Positions 36,531 through 49,300 of a stretch of DNA of 64,000 bases are shown here, in pieces (positions within the stretch are counted from its first letter, which is position 1; every line of letters begins with the position of its first letter). The position numbers and the translations under genes are program-made. A model generated the notes under the pieces. That model searched no databases. It saw only the letters and a list, made by a program, of their open reading frames with translations, and was not told the DNA's origin. Source of the DNA: Euclidia mi (Eukaryota > Arthropoda > Insecta > Lepidoptera > Erebidae); assembly GCA_944739405.2 (NCBI GenBank), contig OX123193.2:8688331-8752330 (forward strand), written 5' to 3'.

Positions 36531-37249
36531 AGGTTAATGTCCAACAGTTTATTACATATAACTAAACGAATAAAAAACTATCTTCTTTCTCTGCCAACAT
36601 ATCTTATTTTTCAGTTTAAAAATTTTTGATCCGTAGTATTATTGATACTTTAATTTGGATTTATAATCTTGATGACTTACGACTAGCTACTTCTAGATAA
36701 TGTGTATATATAGTAATATAGTAAATATAGCATTCAAAAAATTGTGGTTTATATATAGCTACTAACACTAAAAGCAGGTTAGATAAATTTTCTATTTACA
36801 ATACAAAATTCACAATAAGAGAGTTTCTGTTAATTTATTCCGATCCCTAAATCCCACAAATAACAGCGTTACACACTTCCCCAAACATGATTACGCTCTG
36901 ATTTGGCGTGAATAAATAACAAGGATCGATGGCCACGCGTGGACCGTGGGCAGGTGGGCATCATTTAGCGATTAGTGCCCGAATCGCTAATGATATGGAG
37001 GTGCAAATTGCCGGATCCGGATGCGAAGTTTTGTTTTAGTTGTTTAAGTTAGAGGATTCAGCGGAAAGCGTAGGTTTATGTAAAAGTATAGGTATCGCAA
37101 AGAGCATTTTCCTCGATAAAACATTTTAAAACTAAACATTGTTGTAATGTCTTTGCCAAGTATAATATCCAAACTTATTTATGTACCTTATAAATTATGA
37201 GTATTATAATAACAATTTGTTATGAAAATAATAATAATAACGTCCTCCG
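36531..37249. other. intergenic; unique GC-balanced patch
   Basis: Mostly AT-rich. A patch at 36895-37030 is less AT-rich and includes an imperfect hairpin (catttagcgattag facing aatcgctaatg) around 36960-37000. No coding frame fits it. Confidence 0.4.
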
Positions 37250-37520
37250 ACCAATTTCCACCAGACGGCGGCTTGTCTTCATATGAGACTGACGCGACCA
37301 AATAGTGCACAAGTTTATGCGCAAACACAAGTGCACTCTCTATTCCCTCACTCTCCTAGTCTGGGATGACATGATTGCAAAGAGATTGGGCGCATGCCCA
37401 GTGGCTTAACGTGCTTTCTGAGGCCCGGAAGTATAACACAGCAAACTCCTTGGCTTTGAATCGTAATAAACTTATAACTTGGACCACACTCGAGTCGTTA
37501 TGAGGGCGCGTGTCCAGAAT
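37250..37520 (-). repeat. degenerate SINE family 4
   Basis: 'gcacaagtttatgcgcaaac', 'tattccctcactctcctag' and 'cttaacgtgctttctgaggc' match words of the better copies at 40905-41280 and 50545-50905. Confidence 0.5.
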
Positions 37521-37636
37521 TTTATGAAGAAACAAAATGAAGACCAACTGTTATAGTCTGAAACATCTGCGTAATTACACTAAAACTGCTTAGATATCGC
37601 TTTTTGATGAACATTGTTTGCGCTTACGTTTCCAGT

Positions 37637-38060
37637 AAATACTTTACGAGTTGTATTTATTTTGTTTAGTGAAAAACAGACTAAATAGAAATTTAGTTTA
37701 GCTTAAATAAAGTTGAAGATAATTTTCGTTTCGATGAGCTAGACAGTCTTTCTAATAAGTTTGAAAATAAATTTTTGTAAACATTCTATTATGACAACAT
37801 TATTTTATAGTGACATATTTTTGTTTCAACATTAATCAAATAAATAACAAGTTAGATTTTTTGTTTATAAGACCTTTCTTACAATAACTATTATTCAACT
37901 TAAGTGGTTTGGTAAAGCAAATACTTTACGAGTTGTTTTTGTTTGGAGGAAATACCAAATTGAAATTTTGTCCCAGTTCGTTTAAATAAAGTTGAAGATA
38001 ATTTTCGTTTCGATGAGCTAGACTGTCTTTCTATTAAGTTTTTGTAAACACAGAAAATAA
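37637..38060. repeat. local direct duplication, 282 bp apart
   Basis: 'aaatactttacgagttgt' at 37637 and 37919, and 'taaataaagttgaagataat' onwards in both, show a local tandem-like duplication of about 150 bp. The left breakpoint of the large duplication (37961) falls inside the second copy. Confidence 0.75.
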
Positions 38061-39261
38061 CTTTCATCGTTTCGACATGTCTCAAATCACACCAAAAATA
38101 TTCTTAACATCCAAAAAATATGTTTTATCCTCTGATAAATGCCTAAGAATGAAAAAAAATTAATGGATTAACGCAAAATGTTGCCATTCCAGGCGTCTGA
38201 CATATTCCAGTACCCCAAAACACTGTTGGCAGCGCATATATCGATAAAAACCCGATCAATTGACACATTACTTTGCAATGACACATATTTGTGTACCATT
38301 GCGCTCATTGGATTTGACTTTATTTGTTTTTGACAGATCTGTCGTTAAGTTACTTAGTAGAAATTCTTTGTTTCAAAAAGTCTATGTTCTCGTGGCACGG
38401 TATATAGAGATCATAGACAAGGGCTAGGAGTAAGGATACTGACAATGTAGACATTTTCACTTAGTTTTGTCATTAATTATCTTTCAATTGCCTACTGATA
38501 TCTCTAATTAAATTATATCTCAGATCAAGTAAAAAAATATATTTATTTATATCATAAATAAAATCTTCTTTTTATATAATATAATATACATAAAATATTT
38601 TTTTAACATTATCGTGAATTGTTTCTAGATGTAGGTTAAAAAGATTACTTACCTTTTTTCTATTAAACAAATACGATTGTTTTGTAAATGGTAACTCTGA
38701 AAATGACATTAAACAAGCACCGGAAATGAATGTATTCAATAAATAGTTTATCAATTTAGATAATTTAACGTACGCTTTTATAGTTGAAACTAAAAACGTA
38801 CAAAATACGAAATAATTATATTAATAAGTTTTTTATAAGTTACGTTTATAGACGCTTCTAACACTTCACAGGTATAATCCTGCCATTGTTCTTTGAATAC
38901 TGTACATAATTCGATTACCACTCCAGAAATAAAAACTTCCTTACTCAGTACCAACCAAGTTCAGTGTTTGAGCCTTGAAAACATAAAGCAGACATCTACT
39001 TCCACATTTATTATACTTACTTATTAGTATGTACACATGTTAATAAAACTTCTACATACACGAAAAATAAAAAATACTTTGATATACTGCTTTATTGTGA
39101 CAAGATATAAACTTTTAAGGGGCCACTTAAATGTTATTTTCACAGAGAGTTATTTAGTGTTATAGCAACTGCTGTAGACAAGTACAAAATATCACACACA
39201 CATATACATATAATTTTGTGAGTTATACAATTTTCTTTCAGTTCATACAGATCTATATAAT

Positions 39262-39360
39262 ACTAGAGGATGCTCGCAGCAACTCCCGCGCATTTTTTTT
39301 GTTTACCTAGCCGTTTATTTCCGATCCCGTGGGAATTCAAATAAATAAATATAGGGTTCG
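39262..39360 (-). repeat. Helitron-like fragment in copy A
   Basis: 'actagaggatgctcgcagca' then 'tttccgatcccgtgggaatt' is a short version of the family seen in full at 39582. The counterpart in copy B is at 45428-45510. Confidence 0.55.
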
Positions 39361-39581
39361 GACATAAAATAACTGTCCATAGAAAACATAATAGAAAATC
39401 AAATGTTACAAATCATAAATTATTCAGTCAGAGAAAACCTTAAAACATTTTGAAAAATAAGAGTAAATTTGAAAGGATTTTGAAAATGTTCGTATACGTT
39501 AAATATATCGGTAAATAAATCAGTAGTTATATTAAGTTCTGCCGCTACATAACACTGGATACAATACACTGAATATAATTT

Positions 39582-39785
39582 TACTAGAGGACGCCAGCAG
39601 CTACGCCTGCATTTTTTTTAAATTTACCCGCTTTGGCCGATCCCGTGGGAATTCCGGGAAATCCTTTCTTAGTGCACCCCTACGGTTCCCAAGGAACATA
39701 CATGCCAAATTTCAGCTTCCTGCGCCCAATATTTTCGGCTGTAGCGTGTCTGTCAGTCAGTTAGTAATGCAAGGATTTGATATAT
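39582..39785 (-). repeat. Helitron-like repeat, copy A
   Basis: Inverted relative to 9276-9476 and with all of its words: 'actagaggacgccagcagct', 'gatcccgtgggaattc', 'gtgcacccctacgg' and 'gtctgtcagtcagttagta'. Confidence 0.65.
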
Positions 39786-40452
39786 TAAGAAGATAAGAAA
39801 GAAGAAGATTACGATTCACATAGGCACATCAAACATTGACGTGTGACGCTTAGACAATATTATTCATTTCACGTTCGCGAGGTTGCTATAACATTTTAAC
39901 AGGCGCTTACTTAGTATCGATTCGATGAAATGATACCAAGGGCTTGGTTGTGCCTTAATAAATTATTTTTCTTACGAGATCGTATCTTTCTTTATAAATG
40001 GAAGGTAAACAGAATATTTTGCCAGTGTTTGCTGTAGGTAAAATACCAAAAAAATAGGTAATGGAATATTTGGCTGGCAAACGCGCTTCATACGCACAGA
40101 CTATTATGATTGATAAAAGAAAGTAAGACAGGTTTTACTCAAGCCGTTCGTCATTTATAAATATACGCATATTACTTACTCCGGATATATTAAACTACTT
40201 TTTATATGATTTCTTCCATGTATGAAATAAATAAATATTGTGTTACTAGTTTCCTACCTAAGTGGCAATGTGGTAGGTACCTACAGACTACCTCGTAAAA
40301 AGCTATGATAGTTATTTATCAATCCATAGTTACTAATATTATAAATAGCAAAATATGTTTGCTGGTTTGCCCCTTTCACGAGCAAAGGATTGATGCGGTT
40401 TTTGTTATAAAGATAGGTGAAGGGCTGGGACGTGGCATGAGCTACATTAGTT

Positions 40453-40801
40453 GATTGAATCAGGCGTTACTTGGCGGTACTCCATTGTAAGCTAATGGAA
40501 GGAAAGAGGAACCCACCACGCACCCTCGGATTGACCACCCCAACTATTGCAATAGAAAATGGTTGACAATACCGAACTCCTTCAAAAGGATAAGGGATAT
40601 AGGAATGGTAGGGGTTCCAGGAAGATACCTGCTTTGCAGTATCCCGCTATATGCGCCGAATATTCTTCGACACGTGTTTCGCCTCTGCACGAGGCATCCT
40701 CAGGAGCGATGGGCAACGTCTGAGAGCTTTTTCTATTTTTCTATTGCAATAGTTGGGGTGGTCAATCCGTGGGTGCCTGGTGGGTTCCTCTTTCCTTCCA
40801 T
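40453..40801. mobile_element. 349-bp insertion with 15-bp target duplication, copy A
   Basis: tgagctacattagtt flanks it at 40438-40452 and 40802-40816. The third copy of the region (near 61586) has this site once, uninterrupted, which confirms an insertion. Long inverted repeats (40494-40559 and 40738-40802) lie inside but start 41 bp from the left edge. The 83-codon open reading within is a by-product. Class unknown. Confidence 0.85.
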
Positions 40802-40904
40802 TGAGCTACATTAGTTCATAGCAGGCGAAACCACGGGCCACAGGCCACAGCTAGTTTCTTCCACATAATTATAATTTTATTAGCGAATAGCTGCTGCCTC
40901 TACT

Positions 40905-41280
40905 CAGAAGTAGGTATGTTATGTGACTTTCAGACCAGATTTCAGCCACGGCGGCTAGTCTCATAAGAAACTAGCTATCTGCATGGGACATAATTATATT
41001 ATTATAGTGTACGAGTTTATGCGCAAAATACATTTGGATTCGTTATTCCCTCACTCCCATAGCCCGATAGAACAGCACAGGTACATGTGACAACATAACG
41101 TGCTTTCCAAAGATCATCGCCATATCTCTGATTCCGAACTTCTATTGGATGATTCTGAATACAAAAAAAGCAATATCACTTTTTGTTTAACCCAGGAATC
41201 GAACCCGAGACTTCATGATCCGCAGTCGCTTATAGATAGTATAAGCGACTAAGTAGTCGGACCACAGAAGCAGTCTTTCA
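40905..41280 (-). repeat. SINE family 4, copy A
   Basis: The minus-strand head is tRNA-like: 'gcttctgtggtccgac', a short repeat of 'gcgacta', then B box gggttcgattcctggg. The body includes 'ggcgatgatctttggaaagc' and 'gagtgagggaataacgaatc'. A third, diverged copy lies at about 61845-62190. Confidence 0.65.
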
Positions 41281-41451
41281 GGAGCATGTAGCAAAGTTGT
41301 GACATACCTAGTGCTCCCGTACGGCCCCCAAGGAACATACATGCCAAATTGAAGCTTCTAGCAACCATTAATTTTAGCTGTGCATTGTCTGGCAGTATGT
41401 AACAGTGGAATTTTACATGTACAGATTATGACTATGCATATCAATGTAGGA

Positions 41452-41705
41452 GCGATAGCCTAGCGGAGAGACCGACGGACTGCTACGCAGAGGGTCTCGG
41501 GTTCGAATCCACGGCGCCCACCAATGACTTTTCGAAGTTATGTGCGTATTAAATTGTTAATTATCGCAAGCTATACGGTGAAGAAAAAAATCGTGAGGAA
41601 ACCTGCAAGTCTGAGAGTTCACCATAATGTTCCCGAAAGACATGTGAACTCTACCGTGCCCAGCAGTGGGACAAATTATATACAGGGCCAATGATGATGA
41701 TGATA
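41452..41705 (+). repeat. SINE family 2b, copy A (internal deletion)
   Basis: Head: A box tagcctagcgg, B box gggttcgaatcc. Tail: (atg)n. Compared with copy B (51073-51397), about 75 bp in the body ('ccaacccgcacttggcc' to 'gagaagacgcc') are missing here. Confidence 0.8.
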
Positions 41706-41992
41706 TCAATGTGGCAGTGATAGACTAATGACGAGACTACCAAACTTCTACGCGTAAGCTCGAGACAGTTTAAACTCACGCAAGGCACCGCTGCCTTTTC
41801 AAAGTAGCAAGTTGGCAAGCGATAATAATTAATAATTTAATACGCTTGTGCGCTTGCTTAACGGTGAAGGAAGCCATCGTCAGGCGATTGCCGGTTTGCA
41901 TGTCTGAGAGTTCGCTATAATGTTCTCGAAAGACAATGTGTTCTGTTCTGCTCTCAAAGTTATGGTGAATTATGGCCTAAACCTTCGCATAG
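41706..41992 (+). repeat. second, older SINE family 2b copy in tandem
   Basis: 'ggcagtgatagactaatgac' is a decayed head. The body 'cttaacggtgaaggaagcca' and 'gagagttcgctataatgttc' is recognisable. The counterpart is at 51398-51684. Confidence 0.6.
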
Positions 41993-41993
41993 T

Positions 41994-42200
41994 TTTTTTT
42001 AGGACCGCAGTAGGACTAAATCCTGTGTAGCGGGGGACTTTACAAACATACAACTAACGGACACAGTAAACACACAGACTCGAAACAACAATTTATGAAT
42101 CACACAAAGTGTTGCCTCGTGTGGGGATCGAACCCACAACACTCGGCGCAGTGTCAAACGGCGAGGCGGCCGCTTAAACCACTACATTAACGGTGCAGTC
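41994..42200 (-). repeat. SINE family 3, copy A
   Basis: On the minus strand: A box tggtttaagcg, B box gggttcgatcccc, then 'cgaggcaacactttgtgtga' and 'aagtcccccgctacacagga'. This is the best reference copy for the family. Confidence 0.8.
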
Positions 42201-42853
42201 AGTTAGAAGAATGCACTTTCCTGTAGTGTAACAGATTATAAACAAAGGCTAAAAAGAAGATAGCGAAGAAGCGAAGATAAAATCAAGAAAATCATTGACA
42301 GTTCAAATGAATACAGATTTACATAGAAGCGCATTTCTTAAGGATTTCGTGTGCCGATTCCAAGTGGCGAGTTGGCGACTGTTGTCAGTGTACTTCGTAG
42401 TTGGCGGCGCTGGCGTCGTTCTCCTTCTCTCTTGCTCTCGTAATTAAGATACACAGGAGAAATGTTCGTCTCTCTTGCACTCGTAGAGACAGCTGTCACA
42501 GCATGGTCACAGCGCGACTACCACGCCGCCAAGCGGCAATATGGGTCACAGAAAGTTTGTCTACAGAGCGCCCATGAGAAATGCGTCTCTATGTTAAAAT
42601 CTATGCTCTATGGTTCAGCTTACCGTTAATATGACACTGCACGAATGGCGGCACGATTAAGTACTAGGTATTTCCGTGGCAACGAGCATTGGAGATCGTA
42701 TCCCTATACTAGAGCATACATGCGTATTTTACAATTTCTGTTAACCAAAAAACTGCATAGGCAAAATGGATGAAGAAAGTGGATCTAAAGTTGTGGTTGA
42801 AAATTTTTAAGTAAGCAGGTATTAGATCGTAAAAACTTTGTAACGCAGAAAAG
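42201..42853. other. noncoding spacer of the duplicated unit
   Basis: A GC-richer block (42330-42620) with 'ccgccaagcggcaatatggg' and 'gcgtctctatgttaaaatct' looks like an unclassified MITE. It is missing from the third copy, where about 640 bp are deleted. The copy B counterpart is 51891-52500. Confidence 0.4.
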
Positions 42854-44121
42854 GTTCTATGGTAGTGGTTTGTAACAAATAGTTAGGCACCATAGTGTAT
42901 AAGTTTTAGGTCCTTAATGTGCCAAAACCCAATAGAATTTCCAGACGCGTCCGAAAACTCGTAAACGAGAGGCGACTTTTTATTAATCACTGTGCACTTC
43001 ACGAATTTAGGGGCTAGTTTCTTACAGAAGGACTTATTCTTGTCGCTCTGATAAATAGTCCTTTTCCACTCAGTGTCTCCCACATTAAACTCAGCTGGTT
43101 TACGGCGTAAATTATACGTTTGGGAATTCCTAGCATGAGCTTGAATGAGGAGTGCCTGAACTTTGTCAAATATGCCTGATAAGTGGCCTATGTTTTCTGC
43201 ATAATCATCCCTAGGTATGTATACTATATCATCAGCGTCCGTGTCGACATAGTGTGAGCCGCATGGAACTAATTCACGTCCATAGACTAAAAAACTAGGT
43301 GTATAGCCCGTGACTTCATTAACTGCAGTATTTAATGCAAACTGCACCATAGGTAGGAGAGTGTCTCATAATCTCTGGTCATTTCCTACAAACGCCGCTA
43401 AGGTAGAACCAATGGTTTTATTATAGCGTTCGACCGTATTGACATGTGGGGAATATTTAGGAGTATAATGAAGATTAGGGATTTTGTACTTGCGCAACAT
43501 AGCTTTTAAAGTAGCACTGACAAACTGTTTACCATTGTCCAATATAATTCTAAATGGTATACCATGAACTAAAAATATTTTTTCATCCAAAATATTAGTT
43601 ATTATTTCAGCAGTTGCGCGCCTGATAGGAAAAAGTAGACAGTATTTACTAAAACAACAAGTTACTACAAAGATGTAGGCGTTTTGTTTTCTTGTGACGG
43701 GTAGTGGCCCCACCAAATCTACACTAATGGTTTGGAAGGGTCGTGAACACACTTTGGGTCGTCCCATGGTTCCCAATGGTGCATGGTTCTGATGTTTGAG
43801 CGCGATACAAGTGTCGCAAGAATTTATGAACTTAACTACGTCATCGCGCATTTTGGGCTAATAGTAACGCAGTGCTAAGCGCTTGTAAGTTTTAAATATA
43901 CCGAAATGCCCCGAAGTGGGTTTGGCATGGTTCTCTAATATGGCATTATTTCGATCAGAAGAAGGTAGTACTTCTTTCCATTCGAACTCCTTCCGTAGCA
44001 TACACCTAGATTTAATCAAACGATACAATTTATTATTTTTAATAGAATAGTCTGGATAGTCATTAGGCGAAGATAAACAACCATTGTAGGTGGCTGAATA
44101 CCATTGATCAGTGTCAACATT
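42854..44121 (-). pseudogene. Ty3/gypsy integrase region, copy A
   Basis: The minus strand encodes the end of RNase H/spacer, the zinc-binding head and the integrase core. Two breaks are seen: TAG in place of a tryptophan codon between LALRYY and PKMRDDVV (shared with copy B, so older than the duplication), and TGA after NDQRL where copy B has TGG (private to copy A). The region stops abruptly at the duplication junction. DDE residues correspond to those listed for copy B. Confidence 0.9.
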
Positions 44122-45751
44122 AAAATGAAATTTTGTCCCAGTTCGTTTAAATAAAGTTGAAGATAATTTTCGTTTCGATGAGCTAGACTGTCTTTCTATT
44201 AAGTTTTTGTAAACACAGAAAATAACTTTCATCGTTTCGACATGTCTCAAATCACACCAAAAATATTCTTAACATCCAAAAAATATGTTTTATCCTCTGA
44301 TAAATGCCTAAGAATGAAAAAAAATTAATGGATTAACGCAAAATGTTGCCATTCCAGGCGTCTGACATATTCCAGTACCCCAAAACACTGTTGGCAGTGC
44401 ATATATCGATAAAAACCCGATCAATTGACACATTACTTTGCAATGACACATATTTGTGTACCATTGCGCTCATTGGATTTGACTTTATTTGTTTTTGACA
44501 GATCTGTCGTTAAGTTACTTAGTAGAAATTCTTTGTTTCAAAAAGTCTATGTTCTCGTGGCACGGTATATAGAGATCATAGACAAGGGCTAGGAGTAAGG
44601 ATACTGACAATGTAGACATTTTCACTTAGTGTTGTCATTAATTATCTTTAAATTGCCTACTGATATCTCTAATTAAATTATATCTCAGATCAAGTAAAAA
44701 AATATATTTATTTAGATCATAAATAAAATCTTCTTTTTATATAATATAATATACATAAAATATTTTTTTAACATTATCGTGAATTGTTTCTAGATGTAGG
44801 TTCAAAAGATTACTTACCTTTTTTCTATTAAACAAATACGATTGTTTTGTAAATGGTAACTCTGAAAATGACATTAAACAAGCACCGGAAATGAATGTAT
44901 TCAATAAATAGTTTATCAATTTAGATAATTTAACGTACGCTTTTATAGTTGAAACTAAAAACGTACAAAATACGAAATAATTATATTTATAAGTTTTTTA
45001 TAAGTTACGTTTATAGACGCTTCTAACACTTCACAGGTATAATCCTGCCATTGTTCTTTGAATACTGTACATAATTCGATTACCACTCCAGAAATAAAAA
45101 CTTCCTTACTCAGTACCAACCAAGTTCAGTGTTTGAGCCTTGAAAACATAAAGCAGACATCTACTTCCACATTTATTATACTTACTTATTAGTATGTACA
45201 CATGTTAATAAAACTTCTACATACACGAAAAATAAAAAATACTTTGATATACTGCTTTATTCTGACAAGATATAAACTTTTAAGGGGCCACTTAAATGTT
45301 ATTTTCACAGAGAGTTATTTAGTGTTATAGCAACTGCTGTAGACAAGTACAAAATATCACACACACACATATACATATAATTTTGTGAGTTATACAATTT
45401 TCTTTCAATTCATACAGATCTATATAATACTAGAGGATGCTCGCAGCAACTCCCGCGCATTTTTTTTTGTTTACCTAGCCGTTTATTTCCGATCCCGTGG
45501 GAATTCAAATAAATAAATATAGGGTTCGGACATAAAATAACTGTCCATAGAAAACATAATAGAAAATCAAATGTTACAAATCATAAATTATTCAGTCAGG
45601 GAAAACCTTAAAACATTTTGAAAAATAAGAGTAAATTTGAAAGGATTTTGAAAATGTTCGTATACGTTAAATATATCGGTATATAAATCAGTAGTTATAT
45701 TAAGTTCTGCCGCTACATAACACTGGATACAATACACTGAATATAATTTTA

Positions 45752-45955
45752 CTAGAGGACGCCAGCAGCTACGCCTGCATTTTTTTTAAATTTACCCGCT
45801 TTGGCCGATCCCCTGGGAATTTCGGGAAATCCTTTCTTAGTGCACCCCTACGGTTCCCAAGGAACATACGTGCCAAATTTCAGCTTCCTGCGCCCAATAT
45901 TTTCGGCTGTAGCGTGTCTGTCAGTCAGTTAGTAATGCAAGGATTTGATATATTA
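45752..45955 (-). repeat. Helitron-like repeat, copy B
   Basis: Counterpart of 39582-39785, differing at a few bases (for example gatcccctgggaatttc for gatcccgtgggaattcc). Confidence 0.65.
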
Positions 45956-46386
45956 AGAAGATAAGAAAGAAGAAGATTACGATTCACATAGGCACATCAA
46001 ACATTGACGTGTGACGCTTAGACAATATTATTCATTTCACGTTCGCGAGGTTGCTATAACATTTTAACAGGCGCTTACTTAGTATCGATTCGATGAAATG
46101 ATACCAAGGGCTTGGTTGTGCCTTAATAAATTATTTTTCTTACGAGATCGTATCTTTCTTTATAAATGGAAGGTAAACAGAATATTTTGCCAGAGTTTGC
46201 TGTAGGTAAAATACCTAACAAATAGGTAATGGAATATTTGGCTGGCAAACGCGCTTCATACGCACAGACTATTATGATTGATAAAAGAAAGTAAGACAGG
46301 TTTTACTCAAGCCGTTCGTCATTTATAAATATACGCATATTACTTACTACGGATATATTAAACTACTTTTTATATGATTTCTTCCA

Positions 46387-49300
46387 ACTTTATATATATA
46401 TATATCAGATTGAAACGTAACTAAGTCTTAAAATACTATACAAAGAAATATATACAGAACATACAAAAAAATATATACAGAAAAAAAAAAGAAAAAAAAA
46501 ATTAGAGCGCGTCATGAAATTCATCCACATCGCCGTCAACTGGCAGCGTGCCCAGAACGCTGGCAGCGTTGCCACGTTGTACGGCGATACTTACCTTCTG
46601 GGCCAAATACAACCCAGCCTTCTGGTCACGCGAGGCGTCGACAAGCCTCTTTGCGAGGTCTCTAAAAAGAGATCTCGCACTTGGACCCCATGGCCCCAAC
46701 GTTTCGACCCCAAACGGCTCAAATACGTAATCCCCTACTAGGTTTACGTATTTGCGCCGTTTGAGGGTCTCCGCTGTAGCAGCAGCAGCGCCCGCACAGC
46801 CGGCTGTGCTAGGAAGATGTGATGGCGCGAGGGTATCGACACACGTTGCGTCCCATACCAAAGGCCTACCCAACTTCCATGGCAGTAAAGACATACCGTC
46901 TGGTCTTTTGCCGTCGTTGCGTACCAGGCCCTGAGGTTCAAGGTGGGCTGGAACGCCAGCGGAGACAAGAGCCCGACGGAGAATGTCATTAAGGTTGCCG
47001 TGTCGTGAAATACGACCTGCGCTCCTGCTGCATGATAGGCCATGGTGACCAAGTCTGTCGACAGCCTCTCCACAGTGACAGCGATGTGGAGTAACACATG
47101 GCGCGCCTAAACGGAGGCAAGACGCGATGCGGAAGGTCGTATCGTCCAGCATGGTACCAATGTTGGACGATGGCAGTGCTTGAAGCCAGAGGCCCGACTC
47201 CCACTCTCCCACAGCCAGTAGGCGAGCACGCTCCGCAGCATTAGACGATGTGCTAAGAAGGTTTTCTCGTATTCTGCTGCAAAGCGGTCCATCCCACTGC
47301 CTCTGAGAGGATAGGTTTCGGGGTAACTCAGTGCTTGGACAAGCTCTTCTCCAAGCATTCGTGGCATCGGTCTTACACGGCACCTCAGAATTGACCAGTG
47401 TTGGTGCTAAGATTTTCCTGGTCAATTCTGCAGTGCTGTGGACCGAGGACAGGAATGCTGGTAGGCTAACATCAGAAAGTTTTCGAATTCCGAGGCCGCC
47501 AAAACGTACAGGTAAGGACGCCTGTAGCCACAATCGGTCATTCAGTGCTATATTCAAAATTTTACTAAGAGTAGTTTGTATAATTTTGTCCATTTCAATG
47601 AGTAGGCTCGAATTTTTCCAAAAAGGCGAAGCTCGAATAGCGTGAGTAAATTTAGGCACGAAAAGACAATACCGAATTATAGTGAAAGCCGAATGAATGT
47701 TAATTTTGAGGAGCCTGTCCGAAATTTCACTAAAATTTTGAATTTTTTCATGAATAAATGTATCGAAACCTTCGTCTAAAATCGGGGACCCAAGGAGGCG
47801 AAGAGAACTTTTTTCAATGTGGGTTATATTGGGAGTCAGAAATTGAAATTTGGAAAGTATAGAGGATTTATTTAAATTGTCGTTTATGAAAATTTCACAT
47901 TTAGTTGGATTTAGGTCTAAGCCTATGGATGAAAATTTAGATTTTAAGAAAGCCAGATCTTGATAAACAGTCTGTACGTCGCCTGCCAGGGTCCCGTCAT
48001 CCAGGTACCAGATATTGAATTTTGAATTTAACTGGCTGATGATTGGGTGAATTGCTAGGCTAAAAATTAGTGGTCCAAGAGGGTCACCTTGTTGACAGCC
48101 AACGGCGGATTCCAGAAGATTTTCCTTGAAGATCAATTTTGAAGGGTTTCTGTAACACTGCCAAAGAAAGTTGTAAATTTTGGGTGTTTCAATTTTAACT
48201 TGTGTCAACAAGGTGTCCCGGTTCACTGAGTTAAAGGCGTTCTTTAAATCAACCTTCAAGATAACCTCGCCCCCATTACAGCCAAGGTACGTTGACAGGG
48301 CATGTATGGCAGCCTCGCAACCCCCCTTGGATCCAAATCCGAGCTGCAGGGGTTGGAATTTATTACCTAAGTTTGAATAATAATAGCGACAGCATATCTT
48401 GGCTGCCATACGCCTGTACGTACACCCCACGACAATGGGACGAATGCCACCGTCCCTCTTTCGCAAGGCACAAAGATTGGCGCCGTACAAAATAGGGACG
48501 ATGTCATCGTTTACATTGCCGGAGAGCATAAGGTTGATTAGGGCCGTTAGCTCCCTTAAAAGCGCGTCCCCAGCAGCCCCGGCGCTCGCACACGCGAGAT
48601 CCTTAAGGTGCTGTGGTGTTAAGCCGTCGAGACCACCGGCAGACCCACTTTGGAAAGAGCAAACGGCAGCAACCACGTCCTTGGCTGTAACGTTGAGACA
48701 ATCTGAGTTAGTGTCAGGTGGGTCAGGAAAGGAGAGGTTATCCCCTGGCGCTGGATGCTTGCTTTGCAGACTCGCGAGTGTGTCGGCAGAGCAAGGCGCC
48801 ACCACATCGCTACTAAACAAGAGCCTGGAGGCTCCCCTGATATCACCTTCCCTTAGTTTTGATTCTACATAATGGTAAATGGGGCTATTACGGTATGGTT
48901 TCGGAGGATGGGGGTTTAAATGGGATGCCGAATTATTACAGTTTTCTTTAATTTTTGATGTAATTGTTTTTTTTGTTATACGGTCTGTCTGTGCATGCAA
49001 AATTCTATAAGGAAAGGTGATTAACTGTTCCCAAGCTGTTATAGAATTTTCCCGGGTGACAAGACCTATGCACTGTGCTAGATTTTGGGCCACTGAAGGG
49101 CTTGCACCACGGGGAATTCGCTTTAAAACCGGAATTGAATTTTTTAATTGACTTAAATATTGCCAAAAGGGAATTTTGGGGGAGACTATTGTGTTGTTGT
49201 GTGTATGTGTGGATGTTTTGGGGCCAGAAAGTACATTCTGGTTTTTATGGATTTTACCAAAATGTACTTTTAGGCCCCGCTCACCTTTAAAGTAACGCGC

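Larger units (their letters stand above)
37961..44125. repeat. 6.165-kb tandem duplication, copy A
   Basis: Sequence from tgaaattttgtcccag onward recurs from 44126 with only scattered differences (one change in a 120-base sample). The offset is 6165 bp in the left part. The unit contains two Helitron-like repeats, a 349-bp insertion, SINEs of families 4, 2b and 3, and the 3' half of a gypsy element. At 44121-44125 gypsy sequence is joined abruptly to the start of the unit. Confidence 0.93.

Noticed and set aside
40563..40814. 83-codon reading, repeated at 50193-50444
   Set aside because: It lies wholly within the 349-bp insertion and its inverted repeats; the identity of the two is due to the tandem duplication, not selection.
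46514..49290. Many plus-strand and minor minus-strand readings over the LINE
   Set aside because: Shadows of the 963-codon ORF in other frames.
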